From NCBI RefSeq assembly GCF_900102265.1, contig NZ_FNBH01000004.1, positions 124,001-188,000 of the forward strand: 64,000 nt of DNA, read 5' to 3'. Below are positions 44,236 through 54,290 of this stretch, one piece after another. Origin of the DNA: Epilithonimonas hungarica (lineage in GTDB: Bacteria; Bacteroidota; Bacteroidia; Flavobacteriales; Weeksellaceae). A program made the position numbers and the translations under genes. The notes under the pieces were generated by a model. That model was given only the letters and a program-made list of their open reading frames with translations. It was not told the origin of the DNA and did not search any database. Every line of letters starts with the position of its first letter. Within the stretch, counting starts at the first letter, position 1.

Positions 44236-46065
44236 ATGAAAAAACATAAACTTATAATTGCAATATTAAGCTGTACACTAAGCTTTACTACAGTTACTTC
44301 TTGTAGTGAGTTTTTGGACGCCGAAAATATTTCTAATTCAAACGAAGATCAACAATTTGATAGTGTAGCAGATACCTTCACAGCATTGATCGGGGTTTAC
44401 AATCAAGTGATCGGCGATGACGGATATGGGCAAAGACTTAACCTATATTATCCACAGACGGCCGATGATTTCAAAACATCCGGAGATTATAACTGTAATG
44501 ACAGAAGAGGGATCAGTACTTATGGTGCCTGTACTTCCAATCCTGACCTTAATAAACCATTCTTGAAATTATATTCAGGAATTGAAAGAGCTAATCTTGT
44601 AATTAAGAATATTCCTCTATCGCCAGTTTATCAAACAGGTTCTGCTGCTGACAAAAAATCAATGGATCGTTATTTAGGAGAAGCTTTGACCTTGAGAGCA
44701 ATGTTCTATTATGATCTGATCAAGAACTGGGGAGATGTTCCAATGCAAATGGTTCCGTCTTCAGATCTGGAGTCGGTTTATTTGCCAAAAACGGACAGAG
44801 ATGTTATTTATGATAAGATCATTGCCGATCTTGCAACTGCAGCAGAACTGGTTCCTTGGAGATCAGAAGCAGCGACTGCTAATGTGAGGTTTACAAAAGC
44901 TGCTGTAAAAGGACTTAGAGCAAGAATTGCTTTGGCCAGAGCTGGATATTCTCTCAGAAGAGATCCGCGAATCATGGCAAAAGGTTCTAATTCAGAAGCA
45001 TATTATCAAATAGCTTATGACGAATGTAGAGATATCATCAACTCTGGTCAACATGGTTTGAATGCCAGTTTTGAAGCCGTTTTCAGAGCTTTGCATGACA
45101 ATACGGAAGATGCAGCTCACGAAGTGATCTTTGCAGTAGGAGCATTTGGAGGTAATGCTGCGACAGATAGTAAGATTGGTTACTACAACGGGATGAGACA
45201 TACTGACGGATCTAACTGGAAAAGCAGTGGAGGTATCAATGCAGTTGCAACTTATTTCTATGAATTTGGAAAATATGATGTAAGAAGAGATCTTACAGTG
45301 GCTTCTATGCAGATCAATGATGCCAATCAGGCGATTTTGGCAACTGGTGCACTTTGTACAGACGGAAAATTCAGAAAATCATGGACTAGCATTACAGGAA
45401 CAGCACAAAACCTTGCTATTGACTGGCCATTGCTGCGTTACTCAGATATTTTATTGATGTTTGCAGAAGCTGACAATGAACTGAACGGTTCTCCTTCTCA
45501 AGATGCTATCAATGCGGTACAATTGGTAAGAAATCGTGCTTATGCTGGTAATGTTGGGCAGGCTGGTTCTATCCCGACAGATAAAACTGGATTCTTTAAT
45601 TATATCGTTCACGAAAGATTATTGGAATTTGGAGGGGAAGGCCTTAGAAAATATGACCTTATCCGTTGGAATCTATTAGCAACAAAAATTGCTGAAACGA
45701 AACACAAACTTTCAGATTTGTCAAATGGAACAGGGCAATATGCGAATGTACCTTCTGTTTTATATTATAAGGAATCACCTTACGACAGAACAAAAACAGC
45801 ACAAGCAGCGCTTCAGACCATCGATATTTATGTTCCTGCCGGGGTTAATAGATCTGATGTTTATTATACACCTGCTCCTGCTTCGACAACTGTGCCAACA
45901 GGTTACAAAGCAATCAACTGGAGAGCGGCGGTAACTGGACAATACATCAATGATCCTCTAAAAGGTTATGCTCAATATTTTGAAGCCAACAGAAAAGAAT
46001 TGCTGCCGATCTACCAAGACATTATCCAATCTAACTATAATCTGACACAAGATTACGGCTATTAG
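44236..46065 (+). CDS. SusD/RagB-family glycan-binding lipoprotein
   Basis: 609 aa. Lipobox with Cys at 23 (VTSC), the SusD N-terminal CSEFLDAENISNSN, TPR-like helical core (RYLGEALTLRAMFYYDLIKNWGDVPM) and the C-terminal DWPLLRYSDILLMFAEADNEL and ERLLEFGGEGLRKYDLIRWN typical of the family. It caps the SusC barrel and binds the glycan at the cell surface. Together they form the import complex of this locus. Confidence 0.93.
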   Translation: MKKHKLIIAILSCTLSFTTVTSCSEFLDAENISNSNEDQQFDSVADTFTALIGVYNQVIGDDGYGQRLNLYYPQTADDFKTSGDYNCNDRRGISTYGACTSNPDLNKPFLKLYSGIERANLVIKNIPLSPVYQTGSAADKKSMDRYLGEALTLRAMFYYDLIKNWGDVPMQMVPSSDLESVYLPKTDRDVIYDKIIADLATAAELVPWRSEAATANVRFTKAAVKGLRARIALARAGYSLRRDPRIMAKGSNSEAYYQIAYDECRDIINSGQHGLNASFEAVFRALHDNTEDAAHEVIFAVGAFGGNAATDSKIGYYNGMRHTDGSNWKSSGGINAVATYFYEFGKYDVRRDLTVASMQINDANQAILATGALCTDGKFRKSWTSITGTAQNLAIDWPLLRYSDILLMFAEADNELNGSPSQDAINAVQLVRNRAYAGNVGQAGSIPTDKTGFFNYIVHERLLEFGGEGLRKYDLIRWNLLATKIAETKHKLSDLSNGTGQYANVPSVLYYKESPYDRTKTAQAALQTIDIYVPAGVNRSDVYYTPAPASTTVPTGYKAINWRAAVTGQYINDPLKGYAQYFEANRKELLPIYQDIIQSNYNLTQDYGY

Positions 46066-46130
46066 AAAAGAAAGAATTCTGGACTAGGATTTTTTAAGTT
46101 ATTATATTTTTAATTTTTTTTGAAGACTCA

Positions 46131-46159
46131 CTCCATCAGGGTTTTATACCCTGATGGAG
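46131..46159 (+). other. Perfect hairpin between susD and the pectate lyase
   Basis: CTCCATCAGGG (46131-46141) pairs perfectly with CCCTGATGGAG (46149-46159) around TTTTATA. No T-run follows, so it is more likely an mRNA stabiliser or processing site that sets susCD above the downstream genes than a full terminator. Confidence 0.6.
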
Positions 46160-46312
46160 CTGAATCTAAGAATTGTATTGACTTAATTCTAAGAAAAAAA
46201 CACAGCTATTATTTAAAATTAGTTAATGAGATGGGTTCGTTGAAGGTCAACACTAATTATAATAATTACAATTAATTAAAAACTCGTAAAAAACTCATTA
46301 AATATATTTTAT

Positions 46313-48874
46313 ATGAATAAATTAAAATTACTTTATCTATTCTTTTTACTTGCGATCATGCAAGTATCGGGACAGTCTGTTACATTCAACGAATCAGCGG
46401 GCTGGGTAGAGACTGCTTTTGTAAAATGGCAGCCGGTGACCAATGCTGGAAGGTATAATGTTTACTATTCTGGTGAAGGAGTAGTGAACAAACAGGTAGA
46501 TGATTATTTGATCCGTAGTTATGGATCATATCTTAGAACAGATATTTTAGGTTTAAAAGCAGGAAATTATACGATTACTGTAAAACCTGTGATTTTAGGA
46601 ATAGAAGGAGAAGGTTCTACAACAAGCACATTGACGGTTCTTCCTCAGGACAGGAACGGTTTCGCCTTCCATGGCGGAAGAGTTCCCGGGGGATATAAGG
46701 CAGATGGTACTCCAAAAGATAATGCTGTTATTTTATACATTACAGAGAAAAGTAAAAACACAATTTCTTTCAATGTTATCACAAATAACAATGGTAATAC
46801 TACAAATTATGTGGGTTTTCAAAACATCTTTTCAGGTATTAAAAAAGGGATAGATAAAAGACCATATATTTTCAGGTTGGTAGGCAATATCACAGATTTT
46901 ACAGATATGGAAGGCGGTGATCTTGTGGTTGAAAATAAAAATAACGACCTAAGTTATATTACTGTAGAAGGGGTAGGGAATGATGCAACTGCAAATGGTT
47001 GGGGAATCCGTGTGAAAAATGCCACTAATATAGAGATTGCCAATCTTGGTTTCATGAATTGCGATAGCAGTGAAGGGGATAACATCGGGATGCAACAGAA
47101 CAATTCTTACATCTGGGTTCATAACAACGACCTTTTCTACGGTCATGCTGGAAGCGATGCCGATCAGATCAAAGGTGACGGTGCATTGGATAACAAAGGA
47201 ACAACATATGCAACTTACTCTTACAACCATTTCTGGGATTCTGGAAAAGCAAGTTTGTTAGGTCTTAGTGAGAATACAACTTCTGGCTTGTATGTTACCT
47301 ATCATCACAATTGGTTCGACCATTCAGATTCCAGGCATCCTAGAGTTCGTTATTATTCGGCCCATATTTATAATAATTATTTTGATGGAATTGCGAAATA
47401 CGGCTCTGGTTCTACAGAAGGTTCATCTCTGTTTTTGGAAGGAAATTATTTCAGAAATTCTAAAAATCCGATGATGATCTCATTGCAGGGAACCGATGTT
47501 TGGAATCCGACAAAGCAAATGAACGACCCGGCTAATCAAGGGACTTTCTCCGGAGAAGATGGAGGCATGATCAAGGCTTTCAACAATACGATGGATGCTG
47601 ATATTGCAACCAATTCAATGAGATTTGTTGCGTACGCAGATCCGAATCCTTTATATAATATCGATGGCAAGATCAGTTCTTTGACGGATTTTGATGCTTA
47701 TCTGGCGTCCACTCGTGGTGAAACAGTTCCTGCAACGGTTAAATCAAAAGTTGGAGCAAAAACCTATAACAATTTTGATACAGATGCAGCTCTTTATGTT
47801 AAGAATTTAATAACTGATGAACCTACCGCAGCAAGGGATAAAGTTAAAATATACTCTGGACGTGTTGAAGGCGGAGATTTCAAATGGACTTTTGATAACG
47901 CCGTTGATGACAGATCTTACGCAGTTATTACGGGACTAAAATCTGCTTTAACAAACTACGGGACCAATTTAGTTTATATCCAGGCAGAAGGCAGCTCTCA
48001 GACTTTGGTTAATACTTCAGGGAACAAGGATCAAACAGTGGCAGATGGCGCAGCGATTGCTCCAATTGTATTCACTTGGGGTGGCGATGCAACAGATGTT
48101 ACGGTTACAGGAATCCCTGCTAACGGACTTTCTTTCACAAAAGATACAGCTGCTAAAACGCTTACAATCAGTGGAACGCCAACAATTACAATAAGCTATA
48201 CAGTAACAACGGTAGGTACTGGAAATTCAGTTTCTATCAGCGGAACAGTTAAAATTGGTCCTGGAAATTCTGGTGAACCAGATGGATTGATCCATAACTT
48301 CACGACTTCTGGAAAAGTAAGTACATTCTATGCCATCACTGGTAATATGAATTCTACAGACGGTTCCCAGTCTTACGATGGATTGACTTTGACGAAGCGT
48401 TTCAAAATGGAATCTTCTACAAGTATAAATTATACAACTACTGTAGAGTCTACACTGACTTTAGTTTTCGATGCAGACTTCTCTAAAAATGTTAAGTTTG
48501 ACGGAACTAATTATACGGCAGTAAACGGTATCGTTACAATTCCAAATGTTGCTGCGGGTACACATAGTATTACAAAAGGGGATACGACCAATTTGTTCTA
48601 CATCAAGACAGCTTATGCAACAATGGCAACATCTGATGTCAACAAAGCTCAGGTCAAGTTATATCCAAACCCGGTTTCAGATCATCTGCATATCAATACT
48701 GATGGTCGAAAAGTGCTAAGCGTTAAAATTTACAATTTTGCCGGAGCTATTGTGAAAAATAATGTAACTATGAATGGTGATTCGGTTGATCTGAGAAGCT
48801 TGAATACTGGTAATTATATTGTCAGCGTCACAACAGATAATGGAACAGTGACTAAAAAGATTATCAAAAAATAA
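46313..48874 (+). CDS. Secreted pectate lyase (PL1) with T9SS tail
   Basis: 853 aa. Signal peptide ending VSGQ; an Fn3-like domain (about 22-110, ETAFVKWQPVTNAGRYNVYY); a right-handed beta-helix PL1 domain (about 115-490) with SDADQIKGDGALD, TYHHNWFDHSDSRHPRVRY (catalytic Arg) and YNNYFDGI; a linker/Ig-like and a second small domain (HNFTTSGKVSTFYAITGNMN); and a T9SS sorting domain (VKLYPNPVSDHL to IIKK). It cleaves homogalacturonan by beta-elimination outside the cell. Confidence 0.9.
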   Translation: MNKLKLLYLFFLLAIMQVSGQSVTFNESAGWVETAFVKWQPVTNAGRYNVYYSGEGVVNKQVDDYLIRSYGSYLRTDILGLKAGNYTITVKPVILGIEGEGSTTSTLTVLPQDRNGFAFHGGRVPGGYKADGTPKDNAVILYITEKSKNTISFNVITNNNGNTTNYVGFQNIFSGIKKGIDKRPYIFRLVGNITDFTDMEGGDLVVENKNNDLSYITVEGVGNDATANGWGIRVKNATNIEIANLGFMNCDSSEGDNIGMQQNNSYIWVHNNDLFYGHAGSDADQIKGDGALDNKGTTYATYSYNHFWDSGKASLLGLSENTTSGLYVTYHHNWFDHSDSRHPRVRYYSAHIYNNYFDGIAKYGSGSTEGSSLFLEGNYFRNSKNPMMISLQGTDVWNPTKQMNDPANQGTFSGEDGGMIKAFNNTMDADIATNSMRFVAYADPNPLYNIDGKISSLTDFDAYLASTRGETVPATVKSKVGAKTYNNFDTDAALYVKNLITDEPTAARDKVKIYSGRVEGGDFKWTFDNAVDDRSYAVITGLKSALTNYGTNLVYIQAEGSSQTLVNTSGNKDQTVADGAAIAPIVFTWGGDATDVTVTGIPANGLSFTKDTAAKTLTISGTPTITISYTVTTVGTGNSVSISGTVKIGPGNSGEPDGLIHNFTTSGKVSTFYAITGNMNSTDGSQSYDGLTLTKRFKMESSTSINYTTTVESTLTLVFDADFSKNVKFDGTNYTAVNGIVTIPNVAAGTHSITKGDTTNLFYIKTAYATMATSDVNKAQVKLYPNPVSDHLHINTDGRKVLSVKIYNFAGAIVKNNVTMNGDSVDLRSLNTGNYIVSVTTDNGTVTKKIIKK

Positions 48875-48931
48875 TCTATAACGATAATGTTTTTGAATTT
48901 TTCAGACAACATTATATAATTAATATTTAAT

Positions 48932-48965
48932 ACAGGTTTTCATCTCGAAAGGGATGGAAACTTGT
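48932..48965 (+). other. Hairpin between pectate lyase and CE8 genes
   Basis: Bases 48932-48944 pair with 48953-48965 (13 pairs, two G-U) around an 8-nt loop. No T-run follows, as with the hairpin at 46131-46159. Confidence 0.5.
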
Positions 48966-49020
48966 ATATTTAAAAAGATTAGGATTTAAGGATCTGTATT
49001 TTAAAATAAAAATCATAAAA

Positions 49021-50040
49021 ATGGAGAGGTTAAAAACTAAAAGTCTTTTATTGCTTTTTTCTTTTATTCTGGTTTTGATCTGTATCAATTCTTTCAACAT
49101 TGATCATATTGATTCTGAAAAAGTTTATACGGTTTCTCAAGACGGAAAAGGAGATTTCAAAACAGTTCAGGACGCAGTTAATGCAGTGGGAGATGAACTT
49201 AATATAAAGACTAAGATCTTTATTAAAAAAGGAACTTACAGAGAGAAGATCACAATTCCGGCTACAAAAGGAGCTATTTATTTAGAAGGTGAAAGTTTGA
49301 CGGAAACAATTATTGTTAATGATGATTTTGCATCGAAGAAAAATTCAGCGGGAAAAGAAATGGGAACTACAGGTTCTTCCACGATTTTCATTTTCCCGGA
49401 TAATTTCTCAGCAAAGAAAATCACTTTTCAAAATGATGCGGGTAAAGTCGGACAGGCTGTTGCAGTATTGATCACAGGTGATAAAGCTATTTTTGAAAAC
49501 TGCAGATTCCTTGGATTTCAAGATACACTCTATCTGAAAGGCGAACAAGATGTTCCAACTCCTAAAAGAGAGACCCGGCATTATTTCAAAAACTGTTATA
49601 TCGAAGGAACAACCGATTTTATTTTCGGTGCAGCGACTGCTGTTTTCGAAGATTGTACGATCTTTGCCAAAGAAAGTGCAACCTATCTTACAGCGGCTTC
49701 AACACCGGAAAATGCCAAATTCGGTTTTGTTTTTATGAATTGTAAAATCAAGGGTGAAGCCAGGCCGGAATCTGTCTATCTCGGAAGACCTTGGCGGCCA
49801 TTTGCAAAAACAGTTTTTATTAATTGTGCAATCGATAACACAATCAAACCGGAAGGTTGGCACAATTGGAAAAAAACAGAAGCTGAGAAAACATCATTCT
49901 ACGCAGAATATAATTCTAAAGGAATTGGTGCAAACGCAGAAAAACGGGTTTCCTGGTCTCATCAACTGACAAAAGAACAATCAAAAGAATATCAGATCAA
50001 AAATATTCTCTCAGGAAAAGACAACTGGGTTTTAAAATGA
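49021..50040 (+). CDS. Pectin methylesterase (CE8), copy 1
   Basis: 339 aa. N-terminal hydrophobic segment (LLLLFSFILVLICINSF) as signal or anchor; beta-helix domain from VSQDGKGDFKTVQDAVNAV. Active-site motifs: GQAVAVLI, FLGFQDTLY and YIEGTTDFIFGAA (the two Asp), and YLGRPWRPFAKTVF (Arg/Trp). It removes methyl esters from pectin so that lyases and GH28 can act. A paralogue with the same motifs is at 56936-57907. Confidence 0.93.
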   Translation: MERLKTKSLLLLFSFILVLICINSFNIDHIDSEKVYTVSQDGKGDFKTVQDAVNAVGDELNIKTKIFIKKGTYREKITIPATKGAIYLEGESLTETIIVNDDFASKKNSAGKEMGTTGSSTIFIFPDNFSAKKITFQNDAGKVGQAVAVLITGDKAIFENCRFLGFQDTLYLKGEQDVPTPKRETRHYFKNCYIEGTTDFIFGAATAVFEDCTIFAKESATYLTAASTPENAKFGFVFMNCKIKGEARPESVYLGRPWRPFAKTVFINCAIDNTIKPEGWHNWKKTEAEKTSFYAEYNSKGIGANAEKRVSWSHQLTKEQSKEYQIKNILSGKDNWVLK

Positions 50041-50194
50041 AATAAAATTTAGTATGAAAATGTCATACTGAGCAGAGTCAAAATGTACTGATTAAACTAA
50101 AAGCTTATCTAGGCGAAGTGGCTTTGTGAACTTAAAACATGGAATTAAACAAAATAACTTTGTGTTCATTGTGCCCAAATAAAAAATAAGAAAA
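50041..50194. repeat. Intergenic repeats before the GH105 gene
   Basis: TGTCATACTGAGCAGAGTC at 50060-50078 is a repeat type widespread in Flavobacteriia, and GGCTTTGTGAACTTAAAA at 50121 plus a further TAACTTTGTGTTCATTGTG belong to a TTTGTG/TTTGCG family that recurs in the next three gaps of this locus (51437-51551, 53193-53330, 54165-54290). Confidence 0.4.
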
Positions 50195-51436
50195 ATGAAA
50201 AGTTTTAAAATATTTACTCTATTGGCAATCGCATTGCGTGTTATTTTTTCATGTGCGCAAAAACCATTGCAAACATCTTCTCAGTCAACAGAAAAAATCA
50301 ACATCGAAAATATTTCTACAAAATTGCCGTGGTCTGAGAGAATGATGCGATCAGAGATGAAACGTTTTCCCCAAGCTTGGCAACTGGATTTCTTCAAGAC
50401 ACCTAAATGGAGCTATCCAAATGGTTTGGTTTTGAAATGTGCGGAACTGTTGTTCAAGAAGACTGGAAAAAAAGAATATTACGATTATATCAAAGGCTAC
50501 ACAGATGAATTGGTGAATGAAGACGGAACAATCAAGACCTATGACATCAAAAAGTATAATCTTGATATGCTGAACTCCGGGAATGTCCTACTTTATCTCT
50601 ATTCGGTTGATAAACAGGAGAAATATCTCAAAGCTATACAATTATTAAGGTCACAAATTGATAATCAACCTCGGACTTCCGAAGGTGGTTTCTGGCACAA
50701 GAAGATCTATCCAAATCAAATGTGGCTGGACGGATTATATATGGCGGAACCATTTTATGCGAATTATACAAAGTTATTTTCGACCGGAGCAGAAGCAGCA
50801 AAAGCTTATGATGATATTGCCAATCAGTTTGATGTGATTCAAAAACATATGGTCGATTCTAGAACAGGATTGTTATATCACGGATGGGACGAGAGCAAAG
50901 AGCAGCAATGGGCAGACAAACAAACCGGACTTTCTCCTAATTTCTGGGGGAGAGCAATGGGTTGGTACGGAATGGCAATGGTGGATGTTTTGGATTATCT
51001 ACCAGAAAATCATCCAGGAAGAACAAAATTGATTGGTTATTTGAAATCTTATTCAGAAGCTTTACTGAAAGTTCAGGACACAAAAACCGGACTTTGGTAC
51101 CAGGTTTTGGATAAAGGCGGACAGAAAGGAAATTATCTGGAAGCTTCGGCATCATCAATGTTTGTCTATACCTTTGCGAAAGCTGCCAGAAAAGGTTATT
51201 TACCAGATTCTTACAAAGCAATTGCAAAAAAAGGTTATGACGGAATTATCAAAAATCTCATTACAGTTGAAAAAGATGGAACCGTAAATCTGAATCAGAA
51301 TTGCGCGGTTGCTGGATTAGGCGGAACACCTTACAGAAGCGGAACCTATGACTATTACGTGAATGAAGAAATCCGTTCCAACGACCCAAAAGGAACCGGA
51401 CCATTCATCCTCGCCAGCCTGGAATTAGAAAAATAA
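50195..51436 (+). CDS. GH105 unsaturated rhamnogalacturonyl/galacturonyl hydrolase
   Basis: 413 aa (alpha/alpha)6-barrel. N-terminal signal with a possible lipobox (VIFSC, Cys 20); family features KLPWSERMMRSEMKRFP, NLDMLNSGNVLLYLY, MWLDGLYMAEPFYANY, YHGWDESKEQQWADK, SPNFWGRAMGWYGMAMVDV, and C-terminal AVAGLGGTPYRSGTYDYYVNE. It releases the unsaturated uronic acid left by lyases, which feeds KdgF/KduI. Periplasmic or surface-anchored. Confidence 0.92.
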   Translation: MKSFKIFTLLAIALRVIFSCAQKPLQTSSQSTEKINIENISTKLPWSERMMRSEMKRFPQAWQLDFFKTPKWSYPNGLVLKCAELLFKKTGKKEYYDYIKGYTDELVNEDGTIKTYDIKKYNLDMLNSGNVLLYLYSVDKQEKYLKAIQLLRSQIDNQPRTSEGGFWHKKIYPNQMWLDGLYMAEPFYANYTKLFSTGAEAAKAYDDIANQFDVIQKHMVDSRTGLLYHGWDESKEQQWADKQTGLSPNFWGRAMGWYGMAMVDVLDYLPENHPGRTKLIGYLKSYSEALLKVQDTKTGLWYQVLDKGGQKGNYLEASASSMFVYTFAKAARKGYLPDSYKAIAKKGYDGIIKNLITVEKDGTVNLNQNCAVAGLGGTPYRSGTYDYYVNEEIRSNDPKGTGPFILASLELEK

Positions 51437-51551
51437 ATAATCAATTAATATTAAATAGTCTATAGTTTTTCTTTGATGAGTTTTACGGCTTTGTGAACCT
51501 TAAAATATTTTCAATAAGTTCAAAAAATCTTTGCGGACTTTGAGTTAAAAA

Positions 51552-53192
51552 ATGACAGTACTAAAAATCCATATCATCCTTTTTTTTGCATTAGCAATCA
51601 ACCATGTTGCAGCACAGAAGGCGAAACCTTATGTCTCAGAAGTCTGGGTTCCGGATTTAGGAAACGGAATGTATAAAAATCCGGTTTTGTATTCGGATTA
51701 TTCCGATCCGGATGTGATTCGTGTCGGAGACGATTATTTTATGACGGCTTCCAGCTTCAACGAAATACCAGGTTTACCAATTCTTCATTCCAAAGATATG
51801 ATCAATTGGAAGCTGGTGAATTATGCAGTTACCGATTTAATTCCAAAAGAACATTTTGAAAAACCAAAACGTGGTGATGGCGTTTGGGCACCAAGTATCC
51901 GTTTTCACAACAATGAATATTACATCTATTGGGGTGACCCGGATTTCGGGATTTATATGGTCAAAACCAAAGACCCTTTTGGAAAATGGGAAGAACCAAT
52001 TCTCGTAATGGAAGGAAAAGGTCTTATTGATTCTTGTCCGTTTTGGGATGAAGATGGTCAGGCTTATCTCGTTCACGGTTGGGCAGGAAGTAGAGCAGGC
52101 GTTAAAAGTATTTTAACCATCAATAAAATGAATCCGGAAGGAACGAAAGTTCTGGACAAAGGCATTCACGTTTTCGACGGACACGATGCGCATCCAACCG
52201 TTGAAGGTCCGAAGATGTATAAACGAAATGGTTATTATTACATTTTTGCTCCCGCTGGAGGCGTCGCAACAGGTTGGCAATTGGCTTTGCGTTCAAAAAA
52301 TATATACGGACCTTATGAAGAGAAAATTGTCTTAGAAAAAGGTTCAACTAAAATCAATGGTCCACATCAAGGTGCGTGGGTGGATACGCAGAATGGCGAA
52401 GATTGGTTTTACCATTTTCAGGATGTCGATGCAGGTGGAAGAATCGTCCATCTTCAACCGATGAAGTGGGAAAAAGACTGGCCAGTTATTGGAATTGATA
52501 CTAATAAAAATGGAATTGGAGAACCAGTTCTGACATTCAGAAAACCGAATGTCGGAAAATCATACCCAATAGAAACACCTGCAGAATCGGATGAGTTCAA
52601 TGATGATAAGATTGGATTGCAATGGCAGTGGAGTGCGAATGAAAATATCGTTTGGTCAGCCAAACTTCCTAGTAAAGATTATCTCAGATTATTCTCAATC
52701 AAAATTCCAGACGGTGAAAAAAATCTATGGAATGTTCCGAATCTTCTAACTCAGAAATTTCCTGCTCCAAATTTCGTAGCAACCACCAAAGTCAAATTAT
52801 TCCCGGAAGATACAAAAGAAGGAAAAACTGCCGGACTTTTGGTAATGGGAATGGATTACCAGTCATTAGTTATCACAAACAAACCTGACGGATTTTATCT
52901 TCAACTGAGGAAAGCTCAAAAAGCGGATAAAGGTGGCGAAGAAAAAATACTGAACGAAATCAAACTAAAATCAAACGAAGTTTATCTAAAAGTTAATGTC
53001 AACGAACCAAACGGAATCTGTACATTCAGTTACGGCGAAAATGGGAAAAAATTTGAAAATATTGGCGAGACATTTCAGGCAAAACCCGGAAAATGGATTG
53101 GGGCAAAAATCGGAATTTATTCTGTCAGCGATTCCAAAGTTTCAAGAGGAGGTTATGCCGATTTTGATTTTTTCAGAATTACAAAAAATTAG
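51552..53192 (+). CDS. GH43-family glycoside hydrolase
   Basis: 546 aa. Signal peptide ending HVAAQ. Five-bladed propeller catalytic domain: YSDPDVIRVGDDYFMTASSF with the base Asp, GLIDSCPFWDEDGQAYLVHG, and TVEGPKMYKRNGYYYIF with the acid Glu; then a C-terminal beta-sandwich domain (about 350-545, ESDEFNDDKIGLQWQWSANE). Members remove arabinose, xylose or galactose side chains; the exact sugar cannot be told. Likely trims hairy pectin. Confidence 0.9.
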   Translation: MTVLKIHIILFFALAINHVAAQKAKPYVSEVWVPDLGNGMYKNPVLYSDYSDPDVIRVGDDYFMTASSFNEIPGLPILHSKDMINWKLVNYAVTDLIPKEHFEKPKRGDGVWAPSIRFHNNEYYIYWGDPDFGIYMVKTKDPFGKWEEPILVMEGKGLIDSCPFWDEDGQAYLVHGWAGSRAGVKSILTINKMNPEGTKVLDKGIHVFDGHDAHPTVEGPKMYKRNGYYYIFAPAGGVATGWQLALRSKNIYGPYEEKIVLEKGSTKINGPHQGAWVDTQNGEDWFYHFQDVDAGGRIVHLQPMKWEKDWPVIGIDTNKNGIGEPVLTFRKPNVGKSYPIETPAESDEFNDDKIGLQWQWSANENIVWSAKLPSKDYLRLFSIKIPDGEKNLWNVPNLLTQKFPAPNFVATTKVKLFPEDTKEGKTAGLLVMGMDYQSLVITNKPDGFYLQLRKAQKADKGGEEKILNEIKLKSNEVYLKVNVNEPNGICTFSYGENGKKFENIGETFQAKPGKWIGAKIGIYSVSDSKVSRGGYADFDFFRITKN

Positions 53193-53330
53193 ATTTATTG
53201 CAAATCGAAGATTCGACGGAGTCAAAGGCGGAAAGTTCAATTAAAATAAGATAAATATTAAGGCGCAAACTTTTGCGACTTGAAGAATGAAGTTTAAAAT
53301 AAATTATTAGCGCCTTTGCGTTAAAGAAAA
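53193..53330. repeat. Intergenic repeat, TTTGCG family
   Basis: Two units, GGCGCAAACTTTTGCGACTT and GCGCCTTTGCGTTAAAG, the second ending directly at the next ATG. Similar units lie in the gaps at 51437-51551 and 54165-54290. Confidence 0.4.
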
Positions 53331-54164
53331 ATGAAAAGAATCAAAAACATCTCAACAGCATTTTTTATCACAGCTTCTGTAATGACTTTTGCTCAGACAG
53401 AACAGGATAATCAAAAAGAAAGAATTGTAAAACCTGCAACAGATAAAAATACGACCAATATTTTTCTGGCTGGCGATTCTACGTTGACAGATTATACTTT
53501 GGAAAGCAATTATCAGGAAAAACGTTATCCACAGCAAGGTTGGGGCGGTGTTTTTCAAGAGTTTTTTCTAACAGATAGTCTCAAGACTTTCAAATCTCCA
53601 TTAGCAAAAAATGTTTTAGTAGTTGATAAAGCCAAAGGCGGAAGAAGCACAAGAACTTTTTTTCAGGAAGGCAGATGGCGTTATATTTTTGAAAATCTGA
53701 AACCGAAAGATTGGGTTTTGATTCAGTTTGGTCATAATGATGAATCTGAGAAAAAAATTGACCGTTATGTGGATGTTCCTGGTTATAAGGAATATTTGAG
53801 ATTGTACATTCATCAGGTTCGTGAAAAAGGTGCGACGCCGGTTTTGGTCACGCCTGTTTCCAGAAATTATCCTTGGAAAGACGGTGTTTTGGGCGACAGT
53901 CACGTAGATTATGCGAAAGCGATGATAGAAATCGGGCAGGAGCAAAAAGTGGATGTGATTGATTTGAATAAGCTTTCCAGAGAATTTTTCACACAAAGAG
54001 GAAAAGATTTCGTGAGCACAACTTACTTTATGAATCTTCCTGAAGGCAAATTCACAGCTTATCCGAATGGACAAAAGGATGATACACATTTCCAACCAGA
54101 AGGGGCAAAAGCAGTCGCTCAGTTGGTTTATAATGAGTTCAAAAAAATAGTAAGCAAAAAATAA
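53331..54164 (+). CDS. CE12-type rhamnogalacturonan acetylesterase
   Basis: 277 aa SGNH hydrolase. Signal peptide ending MTFAQ; block I FLAGDSTLTDY with the catalytic Ser; block III IQFGHNDES; and block V DDTHFQPEGAKAVAQLV with the catalytic Asp and His. It removes acetyl groups from rhamnogalacturonan I. Fits between GH43 and GH28 in a pectin locus. Confidence 0.9.
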   Translation: MKRIKNISTAFFITASVMTFAQTEQDNQKERIVKPATDKNTTNIFLAGDSTLTDYTLESNYQEKRYPQQGWGGVFQEFFLTDSLKTFKSPLAKNVLVVDKAKGGRSTRTFFQEGRWRYIFENLKPKDWVLIQFGHNDESEKKIDRYVDVPGYKEYLRLYIHQVREKGATPVLVTPVSRNYPWKDGVLGDSHVDYAKAMIEIGQEQKVDVIDLNKLSREFFTQRGKDFVSTTYFMNLPEGKFTAYPNGQKDDTHFQPEGAKAVAQLVYNEFKKIVSKK

Positions 54165-54290
54165 ACTCAAAGTTTGTCATTCCGTAGGGATTTCAAACAT
54201 TGAGAATAGAGTCAAAAACTTTGCGACTTTAAAACAAAATATAATTTAATAAGACTTTGCGCTCTTTGCGTTAAAATCAAAATATTGAGA
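54165..54290. repeat. Intergenic repeats before the GH28 gene
   Basis: GTCATTCCGTAGGGATTTC at 54175 is a widespread flavobacterial repeat type; CTTTGCGACTTTAAAAC and CTTTGCGCTCTTTGCGTTAAA belong to the TTTGCG family found in the neighbouring gaps. Confidence 0.4.
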
